DNA of 22,865 nucleotides from an uncultured Methanobrevibacter sp. (GCA_904501935.1 CAJGDA010000009.1:1-22865), one strand, 5' to 3'. Shown: positions 1 to 7,347, counted from the first letter of the stretch. Notes: generated from the letters alone by a model not told the origin. Translations and numbers: made by a program.

Positions 1-572
1 AAAGTCCTTAAAATTGTATTGGCTGATTTAGGGGAAATTGCACCATATTGACTTTCATACTTGTCCTTATTCTCAACAACATAGTTGATCATTGCTTTTA
101 AATCTTTTAAGTCAATAATCAAAAGAGATTCCTCATCAGCAACTCTAAATATAATATTTAAAACACCTGTTTGCGCTTCAGATAAGTTTAAGATTTTAGA
201 AAGCAACATCGGTCCCATTTCAGATAGGGTTACCCTTACGGGAAGACCTTTTTCACCGAATAAATCCCAAAATTCGACAGGATATGTTTTGAAATTAAAT
301 CCTTTTTCTTCAAGAGAAAATGCTTCAACATTTTTTGCAATGAAATCATTTGTTGAGCCTATCTTTACAAGTCCTGAAACATCACCCTTCATATCTGCTA
401 AAAATACAGGGACTCCCAAATCTGAAAAAGATTCAGCTAAGACTTTTAAAGTTACTGTTTTACCAGTACCTGTTGCACCAGCGATTACACCATGTCTATT
501 GGCCATTTTAGGTAATAAAAACACATTTTCGTTCTCATTACAACCAACTAAAATTTTATCTTCTGCATACAT
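1..572 (-). CDS. HerA-like P-loop ATPase (DUF853/YjgR type), C-terminal part beyond the window edge
   Basis: This is the first 190 codons of a gene that runs off the left edge. Translation from the ATG at 572 begins MYAEDKILVG. It has a Walker A motif GATGTGKT at residues 32-39, then VFLADMKGDVSGL at about 59-71, the region after the P-loop that is conserved in DUF853 proteins (HerA/FtsK superfamily ATPases; E. coli YjgR is the known example). The family's exact role is not established; HerA proper is a hexameric DNA-pumping ATPase. The start is set by an SD (GGTGA) 5 nt upstream that overlaps the stop codon of the upstream helicase gene, leaving a 6-nt gap. The two genes are therefore almost certainly co-transcribed and translationally coupled. 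Family assignment is by motif recall only. Confidence 0.85.
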   Translation of the reverse strand, partial: MYAEDKILVGCNENENVFLLPKMANRHGVIAGATGTGKTVTLKVLAESFSDLGVPVFLADMKGDVSGLVKIGSTNDFIAKNVEAFSLEEKGFNFKTYPVEFWDLFGEKGLPVRVTLSEMGPMLLSKILNLSEAQTGVLNIIFRVADEESLLIIDLKDLKAMINYVVENKDKYESQYGAISPKSANTILRT

Positions 573-578
573 TGCATT

Positions 579-3170
579 TCACCCATTTTCTATTTTCTTA
601 ATTAAATAGTTAGTTTTTTTAACTATATTATTTTTATTAAATGATTTTGAAATTCTCTTAATTGCATCTAAATTCTTGACGAAATTGTCCAGCCATGAGA
701 AAATATCTCCCGGATAGACCTGAATCTGATATTTTCTGAACAATTTGGTTGATATGTCCTGCGGATCCTTGCCTTTTAATCGTTCATTAATGATGACTTC
801 TGATATTCCTCTCTGCATACAGCCGCAAAATGGCCTGTCCTGACAATTGCACTGCATGAAGTCTGTTTGGAGAGCTATCAATGCATCTTGGAATTTTTTG
901 TCGACCTTTTCAATGGCTTCACCAGAGGATATGATATCCAATGTGGATTCTGCAAACAATCTTGTTGAGAACTTGATTTTCAAGGCGTTAGAAATCTGAT
1001 TGTGGATAACACTTGACAGATATGCGTTTTCAAACATCTCCAAATCCAAGGCCATTGCAAGGATTAAAACCATCAGCTTATCATATTTGTCCTTTTTCTT
1101 ATACATTGGAGACAAACCCACATATCTCTGCAGATAATGATTATCGTTTAATGTATTCTTGATAAACTCCGCTTCCTCAATTGACAAGAATGAAACCGAT
1201 GTAGCTCTTCCATATCTTGTAACATTTAGTTTATTTGACGGTGAAATATCAATCAAACCCAAATCTTCCATTTCATCGGCAGCTATCTTAAGTGAAACCG
1301 GAACGTCAATGTCCCTATAAAACTTGTTCAGCTCATCGATTGACTTGATTGAAGTGGATGAAATGTCCGCTAGAATCTGCTCATAAGCAGACTCTTCATC
1401 ATACTCAATATAGACATCTTCATGATTACTTTCTAATAAATCTAGTGCTTTTGCCTCTTCAGATTCGCCTGCAAAATCGTTTCCAACTTCAGGAAGCAGA
1501 TATACGATACCCCTATCGTGATAAGTCGGCCTTCCGGCACGACCCAACATCTGCGAGAATTCATTTGGGTTAATCCATTTGTTTCCCATTACAAGCGAAT
1601 CGAATATTACTTGTGAAGCCGGAAAGTCCACGCCCGCTGCAAGGGCTGCGGTAGTAACGACACAGGAAATCTTACCCTTATCGAAATCCTTTTCGATTTT
1701 TTCCTTTTTATAATATGACAAACCTGCATGATATGCCTGTGCATTAACCCTTTTATTTGTTAGATAATTGGCAATCTGATGAGTTTTGCGCCTTGAATTG
1801 GTAAAAATAATTGTTTGCCCTCTAAAGCCTTTATTGGATTTGGTGTTGAATTCCTTTTGAACAAGCTTTCTCATGAGATAACGCTTTTGGGATTCATTTC
1901 TTGTATAGACCAGATGTCTCTCTAAAGGAACCGGGCGCTCTGAATATTGAACCAGCTTCATGTTGAATTCAGAAGCCAAAAATTCAGGATTCTTTACTGT
2001 TGCGGAAAGTCCGATAATTTGGGTTTTCGGATATAGATTCTTCAATCGCTTAATCAAACCGTTCAATCTTGTTCCACGGTCTTCATCATCTATCATGTGA
2101 ATTTCATCTATCAAAACCACTCCAAGACCATGCAACGACTTTGAATTGCCGTTTCTCAATAGATAATCAATTCCCTCATAAGTTGCAACAACAATATCTG
2201 CCTTTGAAACATCAGAATCAGGCAGCTTAAGCTCACCCTTTGCTTTAACGCGATTTCTTCCGACCTTAATTGCAACTTTCAATCCCAATTGAGAGTATTT
2301 CTTTTTGAAATCTCTGTATTTCTGATTAGCAAGAGCAACCAAAGGGGTTAGGAAAATGAATTTTTTGCCGTTCAAAGCTTCAGTTATGCCTGCAAGCTCT
2401 CCGACTAAAGTCTTACCGGAACCTGTTGCACTTACAACAAGCAAATCCTCTCCTTTAAGGAGCCCCTCCTTTATGGCCAAATATTGGACGGGCAATAGCT
2501 TAGTGTTTCCAGAATCAAGGAGAACTTGCTTAAAATCATGTGGAATTTTGAGCCTTTTCATGTCAACTGGAGGAATGATATGCTTTGATTTTTTTGTTTT
2601 ATCGAATAAGGTTAAATTCCTGTTCTTTATAGGATCGAATTGAGGATCAAGAACTGATAATGTTTTCTCCAGACTTCCTGTCTTTTCCAAGGTATTTTTA
2701 AGATTTCTGAAAATCTTTTTGTCAAATCCCTGAAGCTTGATTTCTTCCTTAATTGTGTCATATGCACAATCCTTACAGATTAATTGATTGTTATGTTTAA
2801 ATGAATAGGATGAATTGACAATAGTGATATTTCCTTCATATGCACAAAAATCACATACCTGGGTTTTTCTTACTTTAATATTGAGTGACTTCAGGAATTT
2901 TTCTACCATCTCATCGGGAGTTGCCAAAAAAACTGCCTGCGAACGTAAAAGCTTTATAACCTCTCCAGGAGGCATCAGCTTCTCATTTAATGTGGAGTTG
3001 TCATTAAAGTTATAATCAGCTACAAATCTTGAAATAGATAATGAATCCCCATTATTAGTAAATTTAATGTTTCCAACAAATTCAGGTTCCCTTTTGTGAT
3101 TTAGCGCACCTTTTGGAGAACCTATCGGATATAATCTCCACTGTTTTTTAATCTTTTTTAAAACTAGCAT
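579..3170 (-). CDS. Archaeal Ski2-like superfamily 2 helicase with N-terminal C4 zinc site
   Basis: 863 residues. Residues 106-135 hold two CxxC pairs (C106/C109 and C132/C135), a probable zinc finger. The helicase core has a Q-motif-like LLPVQ near 229, Walker A SATGSGKT at 247-254, DEIH at 355-358, LSAT at 388-391 and a motif VI of the QMLGRAGRP type, which is the Ski2/Hel308 signature. A second cysteine cluster with CxC-x5-CxC spacing lies at 774-784. A C4 N-terminal domain before a Ski2-like core resembles the archaeal helicase named ASH-Ski2, reported to work with aRNase J and the exosome in RNA decay; Hel308-type DNA repair helicases lack this zinc domain. The ATG at 3170 has no clear SD. 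A TATA-like AATTTATTAA about 30 nt upstream suggests a leaderless or very short-leader mRNA. It is coupled to the downstream HerA-like ATPase. Confidence 0.88.
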   Translation of the reverse strand: MLVLKKIKKQWRLYPIGSPKGALNHKREPEFVGNIKFTNNGDSLSISRFVADYNFNDNSTLNEKLMPPGEVIKLLRSQAVFLATPDEMVEKFLKSLNIKVRKTQVCDFCAYEGNITIVNSSYSFKHNNQLICKDCAYDTIKEEIKLQGFDKKIFRNLKNTLEKTGSLEKTLSVLDPQFDPIKNRNLTLFDKTKKSKHIIPPVDMKRLKIPHDFKQVLLDSGNTKLLPVQYLAIKEGLLKGEDLLVVSATGSGKTLVGELAGITEALNGKKFIFLTPLVALANQKYRDFKKKYSQLGLKVAIKVGRNRVKAKGELKLPDSDVSKADIVVATYEGIDYLLRNGNSKSLHGLGVVLIDEIHMIDDEDRGTRLNGLIKRLKNLYPKTQIIGLSATVKNPEFLASEFNMKLVQYSERPVPLERHLVYTRNESQKRYLMRKLVQKEFNTKSNKGFRGQTIIFTNSRRKTHQIANYLTNKRVNAQAYHAGLSYYKKEKIEKDFDKGKISCVVTTAALAAGVDFPASQVIFDSLVMGNKWINPNEFSQMLGRAGRPTYHDRGIVYLLPEVGNDFAGESEEAKALDLLESNHEDVYIEYDEESAYEQILADISSTSIKSIDELNKFYRDIDVPVSLKIAADEMEDLGLIDISPSNKLNVTRYGRATSVSFLSIEEAEFIKNTLNDNHYLQRYVGLSPMYKKKDKYDKLMVLILAMALDLEMFENAYLSSVIHNQISNALKIKFSTRLFAESTLDIISSGEAIEKVDKKFQDALIALQTDFMQCNCQDRPFCGCMQRGISEVIINERLKGKDPQDISTKLFRKYQIQVYPGDIFSWLDNFVKNLDAIKRISKSFNKNNIVKKTNYLIKKIENG

Positions 3171-3374
3171 TGCTTTAATTTATATTGTTGATTGTTAATA
3201 AATTTTAAAAAATCTGATTACCATATACAAAATCCGAATACAAGATTTTGATTTAGTGATAGTTATTCGAAAATCATTAACATGTTTGTATTGTTGCTAT
3301 CCGTTTTATCAAAAAAAAAATACTGAAAAAACCTATTAAATCAGTTTAAAAACATATAAAAAAAATAGTAAAGA
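3171..3374. other. Intergenic stretch upstream of the helicase
   Basis: About 200 bp of AT-rich DNA between the helicase start and the oligo-T end of the micro-ORF terminator. On the minus strand a TATA-like AATTTATTAA at about 3195-3204 is placed to start a short-leader helicase transcript. A run of ten T on the minus strand sits near 3311-3320. No ORF or strong hairpin is visible. Confidence 0.4.
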
Positions 3375-3446
3375 TCAAAAAACTGCCCGTCTAAATTTTT
3401 TTGAATGGACAGGCAGTATCTTTGAGTAAATATTAATTCGCAGCAT
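3375..3446 (-). CDS. Candidate micro-ORF, 23 codons, overlapping a terminator hairpin
   Basis: ATG at 3446, preceded by GGAGG with 7-nt spacing. The peptide begins MLRINIYSKILPV and ends KKFRRAVF; it is basic and hydrophobic. Its 3' half is the terminator hairpin itself and its stop codon lies just past the T-run, so it may be spurious or a leader peptide rather than a stable product. The SD and start codon sit in the loop of a hairpin whose 8-bp arms (AATTCGCA/TGCGAATT) are at 3435-3442 and 3468-3475. It does not align convincingly with the two micro-ORFs upstream. Confidence 0.35.
   Translation of the reverse strand: MLRINIYSKILPVHSKKFRRAVF
3377..3416 (-). terminator. Intrinsic-type terminator of the micro-ORF transcript
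   Basis: Read on the minus strand, CTGCCTGTC (3416-3408) pairs with GACGGGCAG (3391-3383), a 9-bp stem with one G-U pair and a 16-nt loop. Six T follow immediately (3382-3377). This GC-rich stem stands out in otherwise very AT-rich DNA. It closes the unit that starts at the promoter near 3926. Confidence 0.75.
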
Positions 3447-3490
3447 TACATTCCCTCCGTAAATTTTTGCGAATTGTAAATTATTTTATA

Positions 3491-3550
3491 TTAATAATGT
3501 CTTATTGGTCTTGTTGCTTCAAATATATCAATGAATAACTCATAATCCAT
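3491..3550 (-). CDS. Micro-ORF, 19 residues, paralogue of the next micro-ORF upstream
   Basis: Encodes MDYELFIDIFEATRPIRHY. The SD GGAGGTGA at 3562-3555 is a full complement to the methanogen 16S rRNA 3' end, 4 nt before the ATG. Aligned without gaps to the 20-residue ORF at 3588-3650, M1, D2, D8 and H18 are identical and positions 3, 7, 9 and 10 are conservative aromatic or aliphatic changes. The leader and first codons (GGAGGTGAAA..ATGGATT) are shared as well. Two related peptides behind two strong SDs argue for real translation. The function is unknown; the start half is acidic and amphipathic, the end basic. No signal sequence or known leader-peptide family is recognised. Confidence 0.6.
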   Translation of the reverse strand: MDYELFIDIFEATRPIRHY

Positions 3551-3587
3551 GATTTCACCTCCCTTTCTTGTTTTTTGTTTTTTGTTT

Positions 3588-3650
3588 TTAATTTTGGTGG
3601 TATCCACCTAATGCGTTTAATATAACATCCAATACACTTGAAAAATCCAT
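3588..3650 (-). CDS. Micro-ORF, 20 residues, first of a paralogous pair
   Basis: Encodes MDFSSVLDVILNALGGYHQN from an ATG at 3650, with GGAGGTGA at 3662-3655 and 4-nt spacing. The first 14 residues could form a short amphipathic helix. The codons for the GGYH segment contain a small GC-rich hairpin (GGTGG/CCACC, 3596-3608). It is followed by an A-rich stretch with two AAAAAAC units and then the SD of the second micro-ORF. Its length is far below usual gene-calling limits. Candidate roles, all inference: regulatory leader peptide, small-protein subunit, or signal peptide. Confidence 0.6.
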   Translation of the reverse strand: MDFSSVLDVILNALGGYHQN

Positions 3651-3730
3651 TTTTTCACCTCCAATAAATCAATTCAGAAAATAACCTTATTTATATGCAA
3701 TCGCTACTGATAAAAAATCAAATGTCCTAA

Positions 3731-3760
3731 TCACACAATGACCATTATAATTTCACCTCA
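3731..3760 (-). promoter_or_regulatory. Further strong Shine-Dalgarno with a four-codon ORF (MVIV)
   Basis: GAGGTGA (3758-3752 on the minus strand) stands 6 nt before ATG GTC ATT GTG TGA (3745-3731). A four-residue ORF is not a plausible gene product, but the SD is as good as those of real genes and lies in line with the other micro-ORF SDs. The next frame stays open to about 3686, so an indel or frameshift could make a longer peptide. This may be a decayed member of the micro-ORF series or a ribosome-stalling minimal uORF. Confidence 0.3.
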
Positions 3761-3822
3761 TAATTGTATTAAGTTCAACTGCTTAGTACAAATCTTATTG
3801 CGTAAGATTCCTTTTTCAATTG

Positions 3823-3891
3823 TCAATTCATCATCACATAAATCATAATTTTTAGTCTGATGTTTTTCTTCTTTAAATTTTCAAAGAACAC
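3823..3891 (-). CDS. Candidate GTG-started micro-ORF, 22 codons
   Basis: GTG at 3891 with AGGTG 4 nt upstream. The peptide begins MFFENLKKKNIRLKIM and ends with several Met residues; it is strongly basic. It lies about 10 nt downstream of the transcription start expected from the TATA box at 3922-3930, so it would be the first ORF of the transcript. The alternative ATG two bases upstream gives only six residues. The evidence is an SD and an open frame only, so confidence is low. Confidence 0.3.
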   Translation of the reverse strand: MFFENLKKKNIRLKIMIYVMMN

Positions 3892-3921
3892 ATCACACCT
3901 ACTTAATACTTTAAACAACCA

Positions 3922-3961
3922 CATATAAATAGTTTTTCGAATGCAAGCACTCACTTACATT
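3922..3961 (-). promoter_or_regulatory. Archaeal promoter (BRE + TATA) of the micro-ORF unit with upstream inverted repeat
   Basis: On the minus strand CGAAAAACT (3939-3931, BRE-like) runs into ATTTATATG (3930-3922, TATA box), one of the best promoter matches in the window. The start of transcription is expected near 3900. Directly upstream is an imperfect inverted repeat, AATGTAAG-N6-CTTGCATT (3961-3940), in a position typical of a transcription-factor site. Confidence 0.65.
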
Positions 3962-4020
3962 TGAAAATAAGAAATTAAGGATTTAAAAAGAGTTATTTAT
4001 TAAAAATATAAATTTAGTAC

Positions 4021-4080
4021 AATAAAAAAAAATAAAATTTTTTCGACAAAAAATTTGCCAAATTAATGGAATTTTTTGTC
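4021..4080 (-). terminator. Terminator of the DUF368 gene
   Basis: Perfect 11-bp inverted repeat (4045-4055 and 4070-4080; GACAAAAAATT/AATTTTTTGTC) with a 14-nt loop. On the minus strand it is followed by a T-rich tract (4043-4021). It lies about 30 bp after the stop codon of the membrane protein gene. Confidence 0.65.
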
Positions 4081-4111
4081 AATTCAAAAACAATGCATCC
4101 TGTTTCACAAA

Positions 4112-4981
4112 TTATTCCATATAATCAAATCTAGTTTCTAAAATAATAATTATTGCAAAACCGATTATGGCAACAATAAGACATGGGAACAGACCTGCAA
4201 AGCTAAAGCCCGCAGAATTTATAATTTCAACACCCGGAACTTTTAGTGACCCCAACATCACCCCAATTAAAAATGCCATTGTCACTTCTTCATGGTTTTT
4301 AAGCAAGTAGTTGAGTATTTTCGAAAATCCTAAAATACCTATTGCTGCTCCAACCACAAAAACGATAATGTCAACAATCTGAAATTGGTGAAGAGCATTA
4401 AGCATATATTTGTATTGACCTAAAAGCAATAGCAAAAATGAACCTGAAATGCCCGGTAAAATCATAGCGCAAATAGCTATCATTCCGGAAATAAATATCA
4501 CTATTAGAGAATGATTTGCGGCAATCGGGTTTAAACTTACAAATATGAAAGTTAAAACTGCACCCAATAATGCAAATAATATGTTTTTCAAGTTGATCTC
4601 ATCGAGCTTTTTAAATAATATCACTGCAGAAGCTATAATCAATCCCAAGAAAAATGCATATGTTAATGCAGTATGCGTATCCATACAGTAGGTTACAACC
4701 TTTGCAAGTGTCAAGAAAGCTACTCCAATACCTAAAACCAATGGGATGAAGAATTTAAAATCGATTTCATCAAATAGGCCATTTATAAAACCGTTAATGT
4801 CTCCTTTTAAAAGAGGCTTTACAAATCCAAATCTGATTTTACTTATTGCTTCGACCAGATAAGCATAAATTCCAGTAATCAATGCAATTGTTCCACCGGA
4901 AACACCCGGAACAATGTCTGCTGAACCCATAAGGACTCCTCGAATAAAAATTAAAAAAGCTTCCTTCATATCAAAACTCAA
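4112..4981 (-). CDS. DUF368 membrane protein, PopT-like polyprenyl-phosphate translocase
   Basis: 289 residues, almost entirely hydrophobic helices (about eight). The two family hallmarks are PGVSGG at 25-30 and PGISGS at 176-181, in the two halves of an internally duplicated fold. DUF368 proteins (PopT) were shown in bacteria to return undecaprenyl phosphate to the cytoplasmic face, the same job as DedA-family UptA. In a methanogen with pseudomurein, whose precursors ride on a C55 polyprenyl carrier, the likely role is recycling that carrier or the one used for glycosylation. That role is inference. The start is TTG at 4981, chosen because GGTGAT lies 3 nt upstream; the next ATG (4969) would be too far from it. 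The gene stands alone between two terminators. Confidence 0.85.
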   Translation of the reverse strand: MSFDMKEAFLIFIRGVLMGSADIVPGVSGGTIALITGIYAYLVEAISKIRFGFVKPLLKGDINGFINGLFDEIDFKFFIPLVLGIGVAFLTLAKVVTYCMDTHTALTYAFFLGLIIASAVILFKKLDEINLKNILFALLGAVLTFIFVSLNPIAANHSLIVIFISGMIAICAMILPGISGSFLLLLLGQYKYMLNALHQFQIVDIIVFVVGAAIGILGFSKILNYLLKNHEEVTMAFLIGVMLGSLKVPGVEIINSAGFSFAGLFPCLIVAIIGFAIIIILETRFDYME

Positions 4982-5032
4982 ATTATCACCTTATTAAATA
5001 ATTAGTTTAATCTTAATTAAATAAGTTATTGA

Positions 5033-5073
5033 AAAAAAAGAAAAAAAAGAGAATAAATCAAAAGATTTATTCT
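5033..5073 (-). terminator. Terminator of the aquaporin operon
   Basis: Perfect 10-bp stem AGAATAAATC/GATTTATTCT (5050-5059 and 5064-5073) with a four-base loop. It is followed on the minus strand by two runs of eight T. The stem includes the aquaporin stop codon. Confidence 0.75.
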
Positions 5074-5837
5074 TGGAACGGTTGTGGAAGTTCGCAAACT
5101 CCACTGTCTTTTGCAAGATATGCATATGCAAATGCTGCGCAGATTGCACCGAGAATAGGTCCAACTAAGTATATTGGGAAGAATCCCCAAAGGTTAGCTC
5201 CACCAAGTAAGGTGTCCATCAAGTATGGACCGAATGTACGTGCAGGGTTAATTGAAGCACCTGTGAATGCTCCTAAAACTACGATTACCGCAGTAACAGT
5301 CATACCAATTGAAATTCCAGCAAAACCAGGTTCCGCCTTTTTGTCAACTGCTACACCCATTATAACCATCATTAGGAAGAATGTTCCTAAAAATTCTGCA
5401 AACATGGCTTGAAGGTAGCTTACCCCTAATCCAGGAGCTGTTGCACCGAGCCCGCCGATAGCGACAGCAGGAGTGCCCAGACATAAGAATAATGCAAGGC
5501 TTCCTAAACATGCACCGATTACTTGAGCAACTATATAGTAAATACTGTCAATTAAAGCAATGTTTTTTGTGACAAGTAGACCAATAGTTACAGCAGGGTT
5601 TAAGTGTGCACCAGATATCTTACCGAATACATAAATACATATCATTACAGTTAGACCAAATGCCAAAGCAATTGCAATCCAGTCACCAAGTCCTCCTAAA
5701 GGCCCAATACCTGCAGCACCCGGAGTGATGCTTTCAGATATCAATAATGTTACAACAGCTGAACCAGTACCAAAAAATACAAGGAAAAATGTTCCTAAAA
5801 GTTCTGCAAAGAACTTTTTTCTTATATTACATGGCAT
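5067..5837 (-). CDS. aqpM: AqpM-type aquaporin (MIP family channel)
   Basis: 256 residues with six membrane helices and both pore motifs: HLNPAV (NPA at 80-82) and SINPAR (NPA at 197-199, selectivity-filter Arg200). By alignment from memory with the Methanothermobacter AqpM filter (Phe62, Ile187, Ser196, Arg202), the equivalents here are Phe60, Ile185, Ala194 and Arg200, so one Ser is replaced by Ala. AqpM conducts water and slowly glycerol; roles with H2S or CO2 have been proposed for methanogens. ATG at 5837, with an SD (AGGTGA) that overlaps the TAG stop of the upstream DUF2193-type gene. The two genes form one operon, and a strong terminator follows. Confidence 0.95.
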   Translation of the reverse strand: MPCNIRKKFFAELLGTFFLVFFGTGSAVVTLLISESITPGAAGIGPLGGLGDWIAIALAFGLTVMICIYVFGKISGAHLNPAVTIGLLVTKNIALIDSIYYIVAQVIGACLGSLALFLCLGTPAVAIGGLGATAPGLGVSYLQAMFAEFLGTFFLMMVIMGVAVDKKAEPGFAGISIGMTVTAVIVVLGAFTGASINPARTFGPYLMDTLLGGANLWGFFPIYLVGPILGAICAAFAYAYLAKDSGVCELPQPFQE

Positions 5838-5847
5838 TTTAATTCAC

Positions 5848-7347
5848 CTATACAGCTTCTCTCCATTGACAGTATTCGTGTTTGTTATCTGCAAGACATG
5901 CTGAAGCACATTGTTTACAACCTCTTACTGGAGATCCTGGTGCTTCTTTATCAAGTGCAATAATATTGGTCATCATAGTTGCTGTAATTGGTTCTGAAGT
6001 TAAAAGACATGGGTAGTCTGCTAATATCATTAAGGATGAGAATCTTACTGTAATAGCACATGCAGGATAAGCGTATCTTTGTGGATTCATTAAAACTTCG
6101 TTTTCCAAAATAGGTTTGAAGTCAACTTCCATACCTTTAATTCTAGGAATGATTTCATATCCACTTGATGATCTCATTTTTCTTGCATTACTCATTGCAT
6201 TGAATCCTCTGTAAATCATGTCCATGAAGTCACAGTTGTGTAGCTCAGCAGCTGCACCTCTTTTTGGATATTGTTGCACATAGTTGTGGAATCTTTTATT
6301 TAACATGTCAACAACAATTGGAGCTGTGAATCCATCTAATTCTAATAAGAATTCTGTTGCACATGCAGATGCACCAGTTGAGAGTTTTAACACATCAAAT
6401 GGAGTTTCGAATACATCAAGATTGTTTCTTAATGAGTTTTCAATAACTCCAGCAGTAGCTTGGATAGTAGCCATAATCACGTCATCTTTACACATGTTGT
6501 ATGTGGATTGACCGATGTGGTGACCAATATCTCCGACACAGTATGCTGGTACGGTTACGATGTTACCATAATGCACGCCGTCATCCATTGCTGCTTTAAC
6601 TACAGGAGTCATTGCCTTTTTATATTTGTTCATGTAGTCTCTTACATCAAATGATGAGTGGTCAGCATCATCCATTAAAGTGCCTTGACCTTCAATTGGA
6701 GTTTTGTAAATCATTTGTAATGTTTCAATTTCTTTTTCAGTCGCTTGTGTTGCAGTGAATCCGTCTTCAATAGCATTAGCAAATGCGTCACCAATACCAT
6801 AAGAAGTATTCATACCCCAAGATTTCGCAGATAATATTGCTTGTTTGTGGAGTACTGGAATGTCCATTTTAAGCAATATTTGATTTACGACATTACTTGT
6901 ACTTCCAGGCATTAATGCAAAGTCCACTACACAGGTTGGTCCATAGAATCCACCATATCTTCTGATTGATTCCTTAGCGATTAACGCTTCATTGTCAGCG
7001 ATAGCTTGGATAAATGCATCTACACTGTCTGCAAATTCCCCATCTTCTTCACATAAGATTTCTAAAATTGGCGGAGTTTGGAAGTGTTCAATGAAAGGAT
7101 CATCTTCACATTTCAAAGTGTCTGTAATGGAAGACAAAATTTCATAATGGTTTTTAACAGATTCTTTGTGTAAGTTAATTACAGATTCTGCTTGGTTATC
7201 TAATGCTTTCATGCCCGCAACTGCATCAGCATAAGGCTTAGCATCAGTTATTTTAAAGTCATTGTACCTATTTTCTGATATAACTGCAATGTCTGCATTT
7301 TGAGCAGCCATTGACTCGTTAATCATCTTTTCGTATAACTCTTTCAT
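5848..7347 (-). CDS. DUF2193-type methanogen protein of unknown function
   Basis: 499 residues, soluble, no membrane segments. I recognise it as resembling DUF2193, a family I know mainly from methanogenic archaea without a proven function. A C-terminal cysteine cluster, GCKQCASACLADNKHEYC, has CxxCxxxC and a fourth Cys and could bind a metal or an Fe-S cluster. The start is the ATG at 7347, because GGTGAT (7357-7352) is its SD; the GTG at 7356 that would extend the frame is part of that SD. It heads an operon with the aquaporin 10 nt downstream. A clear TATA box (7437-7444) and a long palindrome lie upstream. It is not MtaB: the sequence lacks the methanol methyltransferase motifs. A link to aquaporin solute handling is only suggested by the operon. 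Confidence 0.75.
   Translation of the reverse strand: MKELYEKMINESMAAQNADIAVISENRYNDFKITDAKPYADAVAGMKALDNQAESVINLHKESVKNHYEILSSITDTLKCEDDPFIEHFQTPPILEILCEEDGEFADSVDAFIQAIADNEALIAKESIRRYGGFYGPTCVVDFALMPGSTSNVVNQILLKMDIPVLHKQAILSAKSWGMNTSYGIGDAFANAIEDGFTATQATEKEIETLQMIYKTPIEGQGTLMDDADHSSFDVRDYMNKYKKAMTPVVKAAMDDGVHYGNIVTVPAYCVGDIGHHIGQSTYNMCKDDVIMATIQATAGVIENSLRNNLDVFETPFDVLKLSTGASACATEFLLELDGFTAPIVVDMLNKRFHNYVQQYPKRGAAAELHNCDFMDMIYRGFNAMSNARKMRSSSGYEIIPRIKGMEVDFKPILENEVLMNPQRYAYPACAITVRFSSLMILADYPCLLTSEPITATMMTNIIALDKEAPGSPVRGCKQCASACLADNKHEYCQWREAV

Noticed and set aside
85..609. 174-codon plus-strand ORF at the left edge
   Set aside because: It is the antisense shadow of the HerA-like ATPase gene, whose minus-strand translation has a Walker A motif and a proper SD.
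5029..5412. 127-codon plus-strand ORF
   Set aside because: It opens in the terminator A-runs and runs antisense to the aquaporin; composition is that of a shadow frame.
5848..7347. The 499-residue protein as the methanol methyltransferase MtaB
   Set aside because: Position beside other methanogen genes suggested it, but the sequence does not match MtaB as I recall it and no MtaC-like corrinoid protein adjoins it.
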